Positions 53,865 through 61,965 of a DNA stretch of 64,000 bases are shown here, piece by piece (positions within the stretch are counted from its first letter, which is position 1; every line of letters begins with the position of its first letter). This DNA comes from Salinispirillum sp049115955. GTDB lineage: Bacteria > Pseudomonadota > Gammaproteobacteria > Pseudomonadales > Natronospirillaceae. Below the pieces are notes generated by a model. It saw nothing but the letters and a program-made list of their open reading frames with translations, made no database searches and was not told the DNA's origin. The DNA lies in NCBI GenBank assembly GCA_049115955.1, contig JAGDZJ010000005.1:124001-188000 (forward strand). The letters run 5' to 3'. The position numbers were made by a program, and so were the translations under genes.

Positions 53865-54099
53865 TGCCTGCTGCTCCTTAATGTTTACTAGTTTTATTTC
53901 TGCGCATGCGCGTTAATCTGGCTGCAAAATTGTTTGATCGTGCGCATAAACAAGGCACACCCAATCCCAGCGCGTTGTTTTAAATGAACTTTCCAATAAC
54001 CTACCCCGAAAAACGCGCACATCATTGATGTCAGCTTAGCAGAAAAACACGCGTGTGCCGGTGAAAAGTCTTATTGGGTATTAGGGGGTGCGAAGTTCA

Positions 54100-54256
54100 G
54101 GCGATGGACGTAGAGGTATGCCTCAAGGCGCGATCAATTGCGACAGCAATTGACACCGCCGCTAGGCGCCCACAGGGCGAGAAAATGCCCAAGTATTTTC
54201 TCGGTACCTCCCGGCCTGCCGTGGAGCGCCGGAGGCATGCCTCGAAAGTCCACGCC
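54100..54256. repeat. About 157-bp nested inverted-repeat element
   Basis: The ends (GGCGATGGACGTAGAGG near 54100 and the complement of CCTCGAAAGTCCACGCC at 54256) form an imperfect outer repeat of about 25 bases. Inside are perfect hairpins TCAATTGC-GACA-GCAATTGA (54134-54153) and GAGAAAAT-n8-ATTTTCTC (54179-54202), plus GAGGCATGCCTC. No credible gene. Lies between the orphan membrane protein and the RNase J gene. The rest of 53865-54100 shows only a GCGCATGCGC palindrome. Confidence 0.6.
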
Positions 54257-54268
54257 GGGGCAATAGGA

Positions 54269-55621
54269 CTACTGCCGTTCGATGACGACCCGGCCGGGTT
54301 TAACGACTTGCCTCCGCACACCGCGCAACGGGGCGATCATGAACAGGTCGCCGTTGCTGCCGGTGAGTTGGCGCGGTACGCCACTGGCTTTGGCTACTGC
54401 GGCATTGGCTTTCATGTGTTGCGCTTCGCCATGTACGGGAATGGCGAGGTGAGGCTTCACCCATTCGTACATCACACTGAGTTCGTCTTGTGCGGGGTGC
54501 CCAGATGCATGAATGGGGTGCTCGGCGGTTTCTGAAGCGATCACCTCAACGCCCAATATCTCCAAGCGTTTCACCAAGCGTTGAATGTCTTGTTCATTGC
54601 CGGGAATGACTTTGCTGCTGAAGATCACCCGGTCACCGATGTCGAGCGTCATGTCCGGGTGATTGTTTAAGGCTAGGCGCGATAAAGCGGCGCGTGGCTC
54701 GCCTTGGCTACCGGTGGCAATGACCAGCGTTTTATCACGCGGCAAATAACCCATGTCGCGGCTGCGCACCAACACCGAGTCGTCGTCCCACAGCCCTACA
54801 CTGCGCGCCGCGCCCAGCATGTTGTGCAGCGACCGGCCCAGTAAAACCACCGAGCGCTCGGTGGCGCGGGCAACGTGCAGCAACGTTAACAGGCGCGCCA
54901 AGTTGCTGGCGAAACAGGCGACGATCACCCGCCCCGGTGCACTGGCCACGTAATGCAGTATCCCTGCATGCAAGTCACCTTCTGACGCCGACCAACCGGG
55001 CAGGGTGGCGTTGGTGGAATCGCACACCATGGCGTCGATGCCTTCAGCGGCCAAGGCACGATAGGGCGCCGCATCGAAGGGTTCACCCAGCACTGGGTTG
55101 TGGTCAATTTTCCAATCGGCGGTATGAAAAACCGTACCGGCGGGGGTACGAATGAGGATGCCACTGGGCTCGGGAATGCTGTGCGTTAAGTTAAGCCATT
55201 CGATGTTGAACACGCCGACTTGATGACGCCCGCCGAGCTCAATAATGTGCACCGGCACGCGTCCGGCCAAGCCCACTTCGCTAAGTTTGCGGCGCAGTAT
55301 TTCGGCGGTAAAAGGGGTGGCGTACACCGGGCAACGCAGCCGATCCCACAAATACGGCACGGCACCGATGTGGTCTTCGTGCGCATGGGTGATGATCATA
55401 CCCGCGATCTGGTCATTGCGGTCGGCGATGAATTTGGGGTCTGCTGCTTCGATCCGGGTGTCGAGGCCAGCCGTGGGGTCGAGGATCGATGGACGCTCAA
55501 AGGTGACGCCGCAATCGACGATCAGCCATTGCCCATCATGGCCGTACAGATTGAAGTTCATGCCAATCTCGCCGCAGCCGCCGAGCGGTAGGAACCAAAG
55601 GTCTGAGCTGCGCGGTGTCAT
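54269..55621 (-). CDS. RNase J-like metallo-beta-lactamase/beta-CASP ribonuclease
   Basis: 450 residues from ATG 55621, AAGGAG just ahead. Zinc motif THAHEDHIG (H-x-H-x-DH), later HTADWKID, then beta-CASP features of RNase J: IATGSQGEPRAALSRL, FSSKVIPGNE and HASGHP. It lacks the C-terminal domain of about 100 residues of Bacillus RNase J1 (555 residues). Predicted RNA exo/endonuclease. RNase J is not the usual mRNA decay enzyme of gammaproteobacteria, so a role beside RNase E is likely. Upstream lies an inverted repeat with two unknown bases. Confidence 0.85.
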   Translation of the reverse strand: MTPRSSDLWFLPLGGCGEIGMNFNLYGHDGQWLIVDCGVTFERPSILDPTAGLDTRIEAADPKFIADRNDQIAGMIITHAHEDHIGAVPYLWDRLRCPVYATPFTAEILRRKLSEVGLAGRVPVHIIELGGRHQVGVFNIEWLNLTHSIPEPSGILIRTPAGTVFHTADWKIDHNPVLGEPFDAAPYRALAAEGIDAMVCDSTNATLPGWSASEGDLHAGILHYVASAPGRVIVACFASNLARLLTLLHVARATERSVVLLGRSLHNMLGAARSVGLWDDDSVLVRSRDMGYLPRDKTLVIATGSQGEPRAALSRLALNNHPDMTLDIGDRVIFSSKVIPGNEQDIQRLVKRLEILGVEVIASETAEHPIHASGHPAQDELSVMYEWVKPHLAIPVHGEAQHMKANAAVAKASGVPRQLTGSNGDLFMIAPLRGVRRQVVKPGRVVIERQ

Positions 55622-55640
55622 ATTGCTCCTTAAGGGCTTC

Positions 55641-55692
55641 TGGTGCTGAGCCAGAGGGTCAACTGNNCAGTTGACCCTCTGGCTCAGCACCA
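55641..55692. repeat. 25-bp inverted repeat around two undetermined bases
   Basis: GGTGCTGAGCCAGAGGGTCAA-type arm at 55641-55665, then NN at 55666-55667, then its exact complement at 55668-55692. It lies between rnj-like and hemE. It may be a real strong terminator or palindrome whose loop was not read, or a contig join made on a mirrored end. Confidence 0.8.
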
Positions 55693-55741
55693 AAAGGCCC
55701 GGCCCGTACCGCCGATGACGAAATGCAAAGCAACAACGCCG

Positions 55742-56806
55742 TTAAATATGATATTGCGGGCCTAACTCAACCACCGCTTCAATGAATGCCTTGGCGTGTT
55801 CTGGGTCAACCCCCGGTGTAATACCGTGGCCCAGATTGAACACATGGCCCGTGCCTTTGCCGTAGCTGGCTAAAATGCGTCCGACTTCGGCACGAATCTG
55901 TGCCGGTTTAGCGTACAGTACGGCGGGGTCCATATTGCCTTGCAAGGCCACACGGTCGCCGACGCGTGCGCGTGCTTGCCCCAAGTCTGTCGTCCAATCG
56001 AGACCCAACGCATCAGCGCCGGTATCGGCCATGGCTTCAAGCCACTGGCCGCCGCCTTTGGTGAACAAAATGACCGGAACAGTGCGGCCGTCGTGCTCAC
56101 GTATAAGCCCGTTCACGATGCGCTGCATATAAGCCAAGCTGAACTCTACATAGGCGTTGTGTGCCAGTGCACCGCCCCACGAGTCAAAGATTTGTACGGC
56201 TTGCGCACCGGCACGGATCTGCGCGTTCAGGTAATCGGTCACGGCGTCGGCCAATTTAGCCAACAGGGCGTGCAGGGTCTCTGGCTCGTTGTACAGCATG
56301 GCCTTGGCGTTCTGATAGTCTTTGCTGGAGCCACCTTCAATCATGTAGGTAGCCAGTGTCCACGGGCTGCCAGAAAAGCCGATCAAAGGCACTTTGCCAT
56401 TCAGCTCTTGGCGAATGGTGCTGACGGCGCGCATCACGTAATCCAGATCGACGTCGGCTTTCAAGGTTGGCAAGGCGTCTACCGTGGCACGATCGCGCAC
56501 CACGTGCTTGAACTTGGGGCCTTCGCCGGTTTCGAAATACAAACCCAAGCCCATGGCGTCGGGGATGGTCAAAATGTCACTGAACAGAATGGCCGCATCT
56601 AACGGGTAGCGACGTAACGGCTGCATGGTGACTTCGCACGCCAATTCGTGATTCTTGCACAGGCTCATAAAGTCACCCGCTTGCGCGCGGGTAGCACGGT
56701 ATTCAGGCAGATAGCGCCCGGCTTGGCGCATCATCCAAATGGGTGTGCGATCGACGGGTTGACGCAACAGTGCGCGCAGGAAACGGTCGTTTTGGAGTTC
56801 CGCCAT
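55742..56806 (-). CDS. hemE: HemE, uroporphyrinogen decarboxylase
   Basis: Haem biosynthesis enzyme converting uroporphyrinogen III to coproporphyrinogen III. 354 residues from ATG 56806, the normal length. Signature RTPIWMMRQAGRYLPEYR near the N-terminus, FSDILTIPDAMG with the catalytic Asp, and GFSGSPWTLATYMIEGGSSK. ATG is 83 bases from the divergent acpH start. Intact. Confidence 0.98.
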   Translation of the reverse strand: MAELQNDRFLRALLRQPVDRTPIWMMRQAGRYLPEYRATRAQAGDFMSLCKNHELACEVTMQPLRRYPLDAAILFSDILTIPDAMGLGLYFETGEGPKFKHVVRDRATVDALPTLKADVDLDYVMRAVSTIRQELNGKVPLIGFSGSPWTLATYMIEGGSSKDYQNAKAMLYNEPETLHALLAKLADAVTDYLNAQIRAGAQAVQIFDSWGGALAHNAYVEFSLAYMQRIVNGLIREHDGRTVPVILFTKGGGQWLEAMADTGADALGLDWTTDLGQARARVGDRVALQGNMDPAVLYAKPAQIRAEVGRILASYGKGTGHVFNLGHGITPGVDPEHAKAFIEAVVELGPQYHI

Positions 56807-56889
56807 AGGTGCTGTTCCTAAATGAAAGCCTGAATTTGAATGGCGCGCAGTGTACCATGAGTGCACGCGTTGGTCTGTATGAGCACGAC

Positions 56890-57480
56890 ATGAACTACCT
56901 TGCCCACCTGTATTTTTCTGATCTCACGCCCGACAGTTGTGTGGGACAGTTGCTGCCCGATTGTATGCCGCCGCGCGCATTGCCTGAGCATATAAACCCC
57001 GAGCTGGCGTTGCACATTCAATTGCATCAGTTTATTGACCGCTTCACCGACCAACACGAGGAAGTGATCGCGTTGCGCCAGCGTTTCGAGCCGCCCTATC
57101 GGCGCTTTGCCGGGGTGTTGATCGATGTGTTTTTTGACCATGTACTGGCGCGTGATTGGTCGGATTGGCACCACCGGTCAATTGGGGAATTCTCGGCTCA
57201 GGTGTACACCGCTTTAGGGCAGTACGATGGCCCGGAAAATGAACGCCTACGTGGGTTGCGGCTGGCTTTATTGGAACACCGCTGGCTACCGGGCTATGCC
57301 TATCCACTGGGTATGCAGCGGGCGTTGGAAGGGCTGAATCGACGCAGCCGTTTTCAGACACCTTTGGCGCAGGCGCATACCCTGTTGCCTGCACTTTATC
57401 CGGAATTGGCCGAACGCTTTGGGCGCTTCTTTCCGCAGCTCTGCGCCGCCGTGCAACAAGAACGCGCTCGCCTGACCTAA
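56890..57480 (+). CDS. acpH: AcpH, acyl carrier protein phosphodiesterase
   Basis: 196 residues, E. coli AcpH has 193. Starts MNYLAHLYFSDLTPDS, then LHQFIDRFTDQHEEV and GVLIDVFFDHVLARDW, the HD-like metal site with His and Asp residues. Removes phosphopantetheine from ACP. ATG 56890 is chosen because AcpH proteins start MNxLAHL. Divergent from hemE. Confidence 0.93.
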   Translation: MNYLAHLYFSDLTPDSCVGQLLPDCMPPRALPEHINPELALHIQLHQFIDRFTDQHEEVIALRQRFEPPYRRFAGVLIDVFFDHVLARDWSDWHHRSIGEFSAQVYTALGQYDGPENERLRGLRLALLEHRWLPGYAYPLGMQRALEGLNRRSRFQTPLAQAHTLLPALYPELAERFGRFFPQLCAAVQQERARLT

Positions 57481-57549
57481 GACGCTGGCGCTCTGCGCGG
57501 GGCTTTCCTATAGTGAAGACTCAGAGTGTTGTGAGACGGAACCCCGCGC

Positions 57550-59028
57550 ATGAGCGACGACCACAGTGAAGCCGAAAGCGACGACAGCGTAACACCCGGC
57601 AGTGCCAATTTCGTAGCCCGGATATCCCATGAACTGCGCTCGCCGATGAACGCTATTTTGGGCTTCTCCGAATTGCTGGGTGAGTCGCCTTTGGATACCG
57701 AGCAGCGCCATTGGGTCAATCTGATTCAAGACTCCGTAGATCACATGCTGCTGATCATCAATGATGTGCTCGACATCGCTAAAATCGAAGCCGGGCATAT
57801 GTCTTTGAATCCGCAGCGGGTCATGATCGCACCCTTGCTCATTCGTCTGGTCGAGCAATTTGCCCCGCAGGTGCGCAGTGAATCGGTGCAACTGGACGTC
57901 GCCATAGACCCTCACACGCCGGCCGAGATTGAACTGGATTCCATTCGCCTGCGCCAGATACTCACCAACTTTCTCAGTAATGCCGTCAAGTTCACCGACA
58001 ATGGACACATCAGTCTCAAAGTGCGAACCCAAGGTGGGCAGTTGCAATTTGTGGTGCGCGATACCGGCATTGGCATTCCACCGGACAAGCTCTTGCAGGT
58101 ATTCAGTGAATACGAGCAGGCGGGGCAAGACACCGCCGCGCACTACGGTGGCACTGGCTTGGGACTATCGATCAGCCGCCGCCTAGCGACCTTGATGAGC
58201 GGAAGGGTCTGGGCGGAAAGCCAACCGGGGCGTGGCAGTGCATTTTTTCTTGAATTGCCGCTGCGCGCGCAAAACGAAGCACTGGTGTTTGGGCCGACCG
58301 GTCAACTGGCGGGCCACACCATTGCGTTGTACCTCGACAATGCACTGGCTGCTCGACGCTGCCAAGAATTGTTGAATTGGGCCGGGGCAAAAGTAATAGC
58401 CCCAGAAAAAGACAGCAGACCGGCACAATTGGTACTGGCTGACCATGTGCCTGACCAGCCAGAAAAAGAAAATGAACCGCCGGTGATTTGGGTTGAGCGG
58501 CACCCACACGATGGCTCTGCAGCGCACTACGAGCACCTCACGCTGCCCATAAACGGACTGAAACTGTTGGACATCTGCCAGCGCATTTTGAATCACGCGG
58601 CCCCCAGCAGTGAGCACAACGGTTCGACCTCAGCAACCAGCGGGACCGATCTGAAGGGTACGGTATTACTGGCCGACGACAATAATGTGAACCTGATGGT
58701 GACGGAAAAAATCCTGACCACCTTCGGCGTGCGAGTGATTACGGCGAGCAACGGCGAAGCGGCGGTCGACGCCTACATTCATCATCGGGACGACATTGAC
58801 GTGATTTTAATGGATGTGGAAATGCCAGTACTCGATGGCCTAGCGGCGACAGCGGTGATTCGCCGTTTAGCAGAAGGACGGACATTGCCCATCATTGCAC
58901 TGACGGGCAATGCGCTGCAAAAAAACATTCAAGATTGTTACGACGCCGGCATGAACGATCACCTCACCAAGCCGGTCTCCAAAAGCACCATGTATCACAT
59001 GCTGAAGCGTTGGCTGTCCGGTGGGTGA
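57550..59028 (+). CDS. Soluble hybrid histidine kinase with C-terminal receiver
   Basis: 492 residues, no membrane helix and no sensor domain before the kinase: the H-box RISHELRSPMNAILGF begins at about residue 24. N-box ILTNFLSNAVKFT, G boxes DTGIGIPP and GTGLGLSISRR follow. After a diverged receiver-like linker (about 245-345) comes an intact receiver (about 370-490) with LADDNNVN, phospho-Asp in VILMDVEMPVLDG and Lys in HLTKPVS. A cytoplasmic kinase of this type usually gets its signal from a partner protein. Its 3' end overlaps the opposite kinase gene by 34 bases. Confidence 0.92.
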   Translation: MSDDHSEAESDDSVTPGSANFVARISHELRSPMNAILGFSELLGESPLDTEQRHWVNLIQDSVDHMLLIINDVLDIAKIEAGHMSLNPQRVMIAPLLIRLVEQFAPQVRSESVQLDVAIDPHTPAEIELDSIRLRQILTNFLSNAVKFTDNGHISLKVRTQGGQLQFVVRDTGIGIPPDKLLQVFSEYEQAGQDTAAHYGGTGLGLSISRRLATLMSGRVWAESQPGRGSAFFLELPLRAQNEALVFGPTGQLAGHTIALYLDNALAARRCQELLNWAGAKVIAPEKDSRPAQLVLADHVPDQPEKENEPPVIWVERHPHDGSAAHYEHLTLPINGLKLLDICQRILNHAAPSSEHNGSTSATSGTDLKGTVLLADDNNVNLMVTEKILTTFGVRVITASNGEAAVDAYIHHRDDIDVILMDVEMPVLDGLAATAVIRRLAEGRTLPIIALTGNALQKNIQDCYDAGMNDHLTKPVSKSTMYHMLKRWLSGG

Positions 59029-60788
59029 CTGAGCACCACGTTGTTCAATACGTCTTTGAGTTCAGCCTGCTTAAAGGGCTTGGTTAAATATTGATCCATA
59101 CCGGCCGCGAGACAGCGCTGACGGTCACCAAATAAGGCATTGGCGGTGACCGCGATGATGTGTTGGCGTGGCCAGCCTAGATCCCGCTCGTGTTGACGAA
59201 TCGTTTCTGTGGCCGAGAAGCCATCCAACACCGGCATATGGCAGTCCATCATAATGACATGATAGGGGCCGTTTTCCATAACACGCTCTATCGCCGTTGC
59301 GCCATTGTCAGCCACATCCACTTCGATGGACATACGCCCCAGCATTTTACGCAACACCATTTGGTTAACGTCGTTGTCTTCCGCGACCAAGACGCGCAGT
59401 CCGTCATAACACATCAAATGCCCTAGTCGGTTGTCCGCAAGCGGGGCTTTACCCGTGCGCAGGCTGACGGTCAGGATGAAACGGGAGCCGCCGGACAGCG
59501 TGGGTTCAAAACGAAGATCACCCGCCATCATGCGCGCCAAGCGACGACTCAGCGCCAGCCCCAAGCCGGTACCGCCAAACTCGCGCGTGGTCGACACGTC
59601 GGCCTGGCTGAATTCAGCAAACAACGAAGGAACGAAGTGTTCGGCCACGCCAACGCCGGTGTCTTCCACCTCGATGCGCAGATTGATTTGTTGTGCCAAA
59701 GTAACATCGGCACGCGCACGCAAAGTGATGTGCCCACTGGCGGTGAATTTCACGCTGTTGCTGAGCAAATTGAGAATGACTTGTTGCAGACGGTGCCAGT
59801 CGCCGTGCGCATAAGCGGGAATATTCGGTGCCAGATCCAAACGAAACTCAGTGCTGGTGTTGCGGCGCTGGCGCAGCATGGCGTGCACCAAGCCTTCCAT
59901 ATCTTGCAGTGCGCGGGCCAATTCAAAGTCTTCCGATTCTAATTGAAATTGCTCTGCTTCAATTTTTGATAAATCCAAAATGTCGCTGATGTGTTTCAAC
60001 AAGTTGTCGGCAGTTTGGCTCAACGTATGCAAATAGCTGGTTTGTTTTTTGTCTAGTACTGTGTCTTGAAGTAATTCGGTCAGCCCGATGATGCCGTTCA
60101 ATGGGGTGCGCATTTCATGGCTCATGTTGGCTAAAAATCGACTTTTGGCATCGTTAGCACTCTCGGCCATCAGCCGTAAGCGATTGGAGCGGCGCACTTC
60201 CACGATGATGATCATGGAGTACAACACGATGATGGCGAATCCTGCGGCAAGTAGGCCCATGATCCATTGATAGTTTTCTTGCAGCTTTTCCAGTGCCAAG
60301 CTGGACGACTCCGAAGCGCTGTACAGATAGTCCTGTGACAACTGGAACAGGCGGCTTTCGAACTGGCGGAAATACGCCAACAAGGCGATGCCATGTGCCT
60401 GGTCCATCTCGACCACCATGGGCCGCAACTCTTCCAACTCTTGTTTCATGTCCGCTGTTGCATTCAGCAGTTGCTCGTGCGAATCCTGCAAGAGAGCACG
60501 TTCTGATACCGCACGCACCAAGTCCAGACGGTGCAACAAGATATCGAGCCGCAACCTAACTTGCTCCAGTTGCTCCACATCGGGCACTGATATAAAAGCA
60601 TTTAAAGCGAATAAAAAGCGCTGATTCTCAAGTTCTAAACGCGATACATTCCACGACAATTCGTCCTGACCTACGGCGGTAACGGTGTCTATTTCCTGCT
60701 CGACCCGCCACAAACCTACGATGATCAAACAGATCAATAAGAGGCTCAGGCTGCCCAGAATAGAGAAACGCACCCACCGCCACGTCAT
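58995..60788 (-). CDS. Membrane hybrid histidine kinase with receiver
   Basis: 597 residues. Membrane helices at about 8-28 and 180-200 flank a helical periplasmic sensor. Kinase core: MSHEMRTPLNGIIGL, NLLSNSVKFT, EDTGVGV, GTGLGLALSRRLA. The C-terminal receiver shows VAEDNDVNQ, phospho-Asp in VIMMDCHMPVLDG and YLTKPF. No HPt or DNA-binding domain, so a phosphorelay partner is elsewhere. Its ATG overlaps the stop of the upstream periplasmic molybdopterin-fold gene (ATGA). Confidence 0.93.
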   Translation of the reverse strand: MTWRWVRFSILGSLSLLLICLIIVGLWRVEQEIDTVTAVGQDELSWNVSRLELENQRFLFALNAFISVPDVEQLEQVRLRLDILLHRLDLVRAVSERALLQDSHEQLLNATADMKQELEELRPMVVEMDQAHGIALLAYFRQFESRLFQLSQDYLYSASESSSLALEKLQENYQWIMGLLAAGFAIIVLYSMIIIVEVRRSNRLRLMAESANDAKSRFLANMSHEMRTPLNGIIGLTELLQDTVLDKKQTSYLHTLSQTADNLLKHISDILDLSKIEAEQFQLESEDFELARALQDMEGLVHAMLRQRRNTSTEFRLDLAPNIPAYAHGDWHRLQQVILNLLSNSVKFTASGHITLRARADVTLAQQINLRIEVEDTGVGVAEHFVPSLFAEFSQADVSTTREFGGTGLGLALSRRLARMMAGDLRFEPTLSGGSRFILTVSLRTGKAPLADNRLGHLMCYDGLRVLVAEDNDVNQMVLRKMLGRMSIEVDVADNGATAIERVMENGPYHVIMMDCHMPVLDGFSATETIRQHERDLGWPRQHIIAVTANALFGDRQRCLAAGMDQYLTKPFKQAELKDVLNNVVLSHPPDSQRFSM

Positions 60789-61252
60789 CGGCTAATGTCC
60801 AACGCTTTCAGTTGCCACACCGCCCAAACACGATGCGTGCGATCGTTCAACTCGGGGCGCTGCGTAAAGGGAAACAAAAGCCAATACGGCCCGTAGTGAC
60901 GCACCGGCATCAACTCGCCGTTACGGGAAAAACTGAGAAAAGCATCGGCAACGACCAAGTCGGCCAGCGGTGCCTCAACGCGATAGTCATTCAGTGCCGT
61001 TAGCACCAGAACACCCTGCTCACTACCTACATCCAAATGTGTTAATAGATCGGCTAAATAAATGCCTTCATAGCTGTCTTCTGCCTCTGTCCAAGGTGTC
61101 TCGGTGACCAAGGTATTGGTCCGAATTGCGCGCAAACTATCTACTGACATCCTGTCTTCAACTCCATCCACCGTCACCACTAATGTAGCAGCTACGGCAG
61201 GAAAGGCGACCATCGTGGCCAACCATACTAAGTAAATACAGGCTTTCAGCAT
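60785..61252 (-). CDS. Periplasmic molybdopterin-binding-fold protein, probable kinase partner
   Basis: 155 residues with a signal peptide (about 1-21, ending PAVAA). The mature part resembles the sulfite-oxidase/YedY molybdopterin-binding fold: YEGIYLADLLTHLDV, VLTALNDYRVEAPLADL and YGPYWLLFPFTQRPEL. The cofactor-binding Cys is absent (only Cys is in the signal peptide), so it is probably not an enzyme but a periplasmic ligand binder. Coupled with the following hybrid kinase (ATGA), suggesting it provides the kinase with its signal. Confidence 0.75.
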   Translation of the reverse strand: MLKACIYLVWLATMVAFPAVAATLVVTVDGVEDRMSVDSLRAIRTNTLVTETPWTEAEDSYEGIYLADLLTHLDVGSEQGVLVLTALNDYRVEAPLADLVVADAFLSFSRNGELMPVRHYGPYWLLFPFTQRPELNDRTHRVWAVWQLKALDISR

Positions 61253-61297
61253 GCCGTCCTCTTTCTTATTGTTACTGGTTTAACGTCAATGACCAGT

Positions 61298-61963
61298 TTA
61301 GACCATCGGCCATGCTAATGTCTCGGGGCACAGCCAGTCTTTCGGCCAATGTTCAATCATTGGCCAGTCGGCAACCGACACCTCTGCGCGGAGCGTATGG
61401 ACTTGGTCTTGCCATGGAAAACTCAATTGCCGAGCATGCAGATACAGCCGTGGCGCAATCGCCCCACCATAACGCGTATCGCCCAGCAGCGGGGCGCCCA
61501 GAGCCTTCATAGCGACGCGGAGTTGATGCGTTTTGCCGGTGACGGGGCGCAGCACAAGAGCCCGTTGGCCGTTGCCGAGACCGGCCGATTTGAAGTAGGT
61601 ACGAGCCGGGTTCGTGCGCGCCGTCGTTAATTTCCAACTGCCTTGGCGCGCCTTCACTTGATCGCCAATCACCAGACCCTCTTTCTTGCTCGGCTTACGA
61701 TCGGTGACTGCCCAGTAGTATTTTTCTACCGAGCGCGATGTGAAAAGCTGCCTGAATTGTTCGGCCGCCACAGCCGAACGAGCCAACACCAACACCCCGG
61801 AAGTGCCCTGATCCAAACGATGCACCAAATGCAGTTGATCGCCGTTGGGCAAGCACCGCAATATGCCTTGCTGTGCGTCGGTGTCTTGTACCGGCACCCC
61901 GGATGGCTTATTGATCGCCAACCAATCGGCGTGTTCGATCAGCACTTCGATGGGTGCGGTCAC
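61298..61963 (-). CDS. RluA-family RNA pseudouridine synthase
   Basis: 221 residues from a GTG at 61963, two bases after the transaldolase stop. Motifs: NKPSGVPVQD, catalytic Asp in LVHRLDQGTSGVLVLAR, KYYWAVT, and RPVTGKTHQLRVAMKALG. It resembles the short RluA-like group TIGR01621 without an S4 domain; RNA target unknown. The frame is open upstream within the transaldolase gene, but that extension is not like the family. Likely co-transcribed with tal. Confidence 0.85.
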   Translation of the reverse strand: MTAPIEVLIEHADWLAINKPSGVPVQDTDAQQGILRCLPNGDQLHLVHRLDQGTSGVLVLARSAVAAEQFRQLFTSRSVEKYYWAVTDRKPSKKEGLVIGDQVKARQGSWKLTTARTNPARTYFKSAGLGNGQRALVLRPVTGKTHQLRVAMKALGAPLLGDTRYGGAIAPRLYLHARQLSFPWQDQVHTLRAEVSVADWPMIEHWPKDWLCPETLAWPMV

Positions 61964-61965
61964 GC

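Noticed and set aside
50990..54260. Possible integron cassette array (toxin-antitoxin remnant, orphan genes, hairpins)
   Set aside because: Genes would fit, but no attC core sites with paired RYYYAAC/GTTRRRY boxes at each gene end and no integrase were found; only a single GTTAAAC-like match near 53391.
54074..54535. Open frame of 153 codons covering the nested repeat element
   Set aside because: Covers a repeat and the 3' end of the RNase J-like gene in antisense; composition is that of palindromic repeats.
57508..58143. 211-codon minus-strand open frame opposite the soluble hybrid kinase
   Set aside because: Antisense to the histidine kinase core with clear motifs; no own start signals or recognisable protein.
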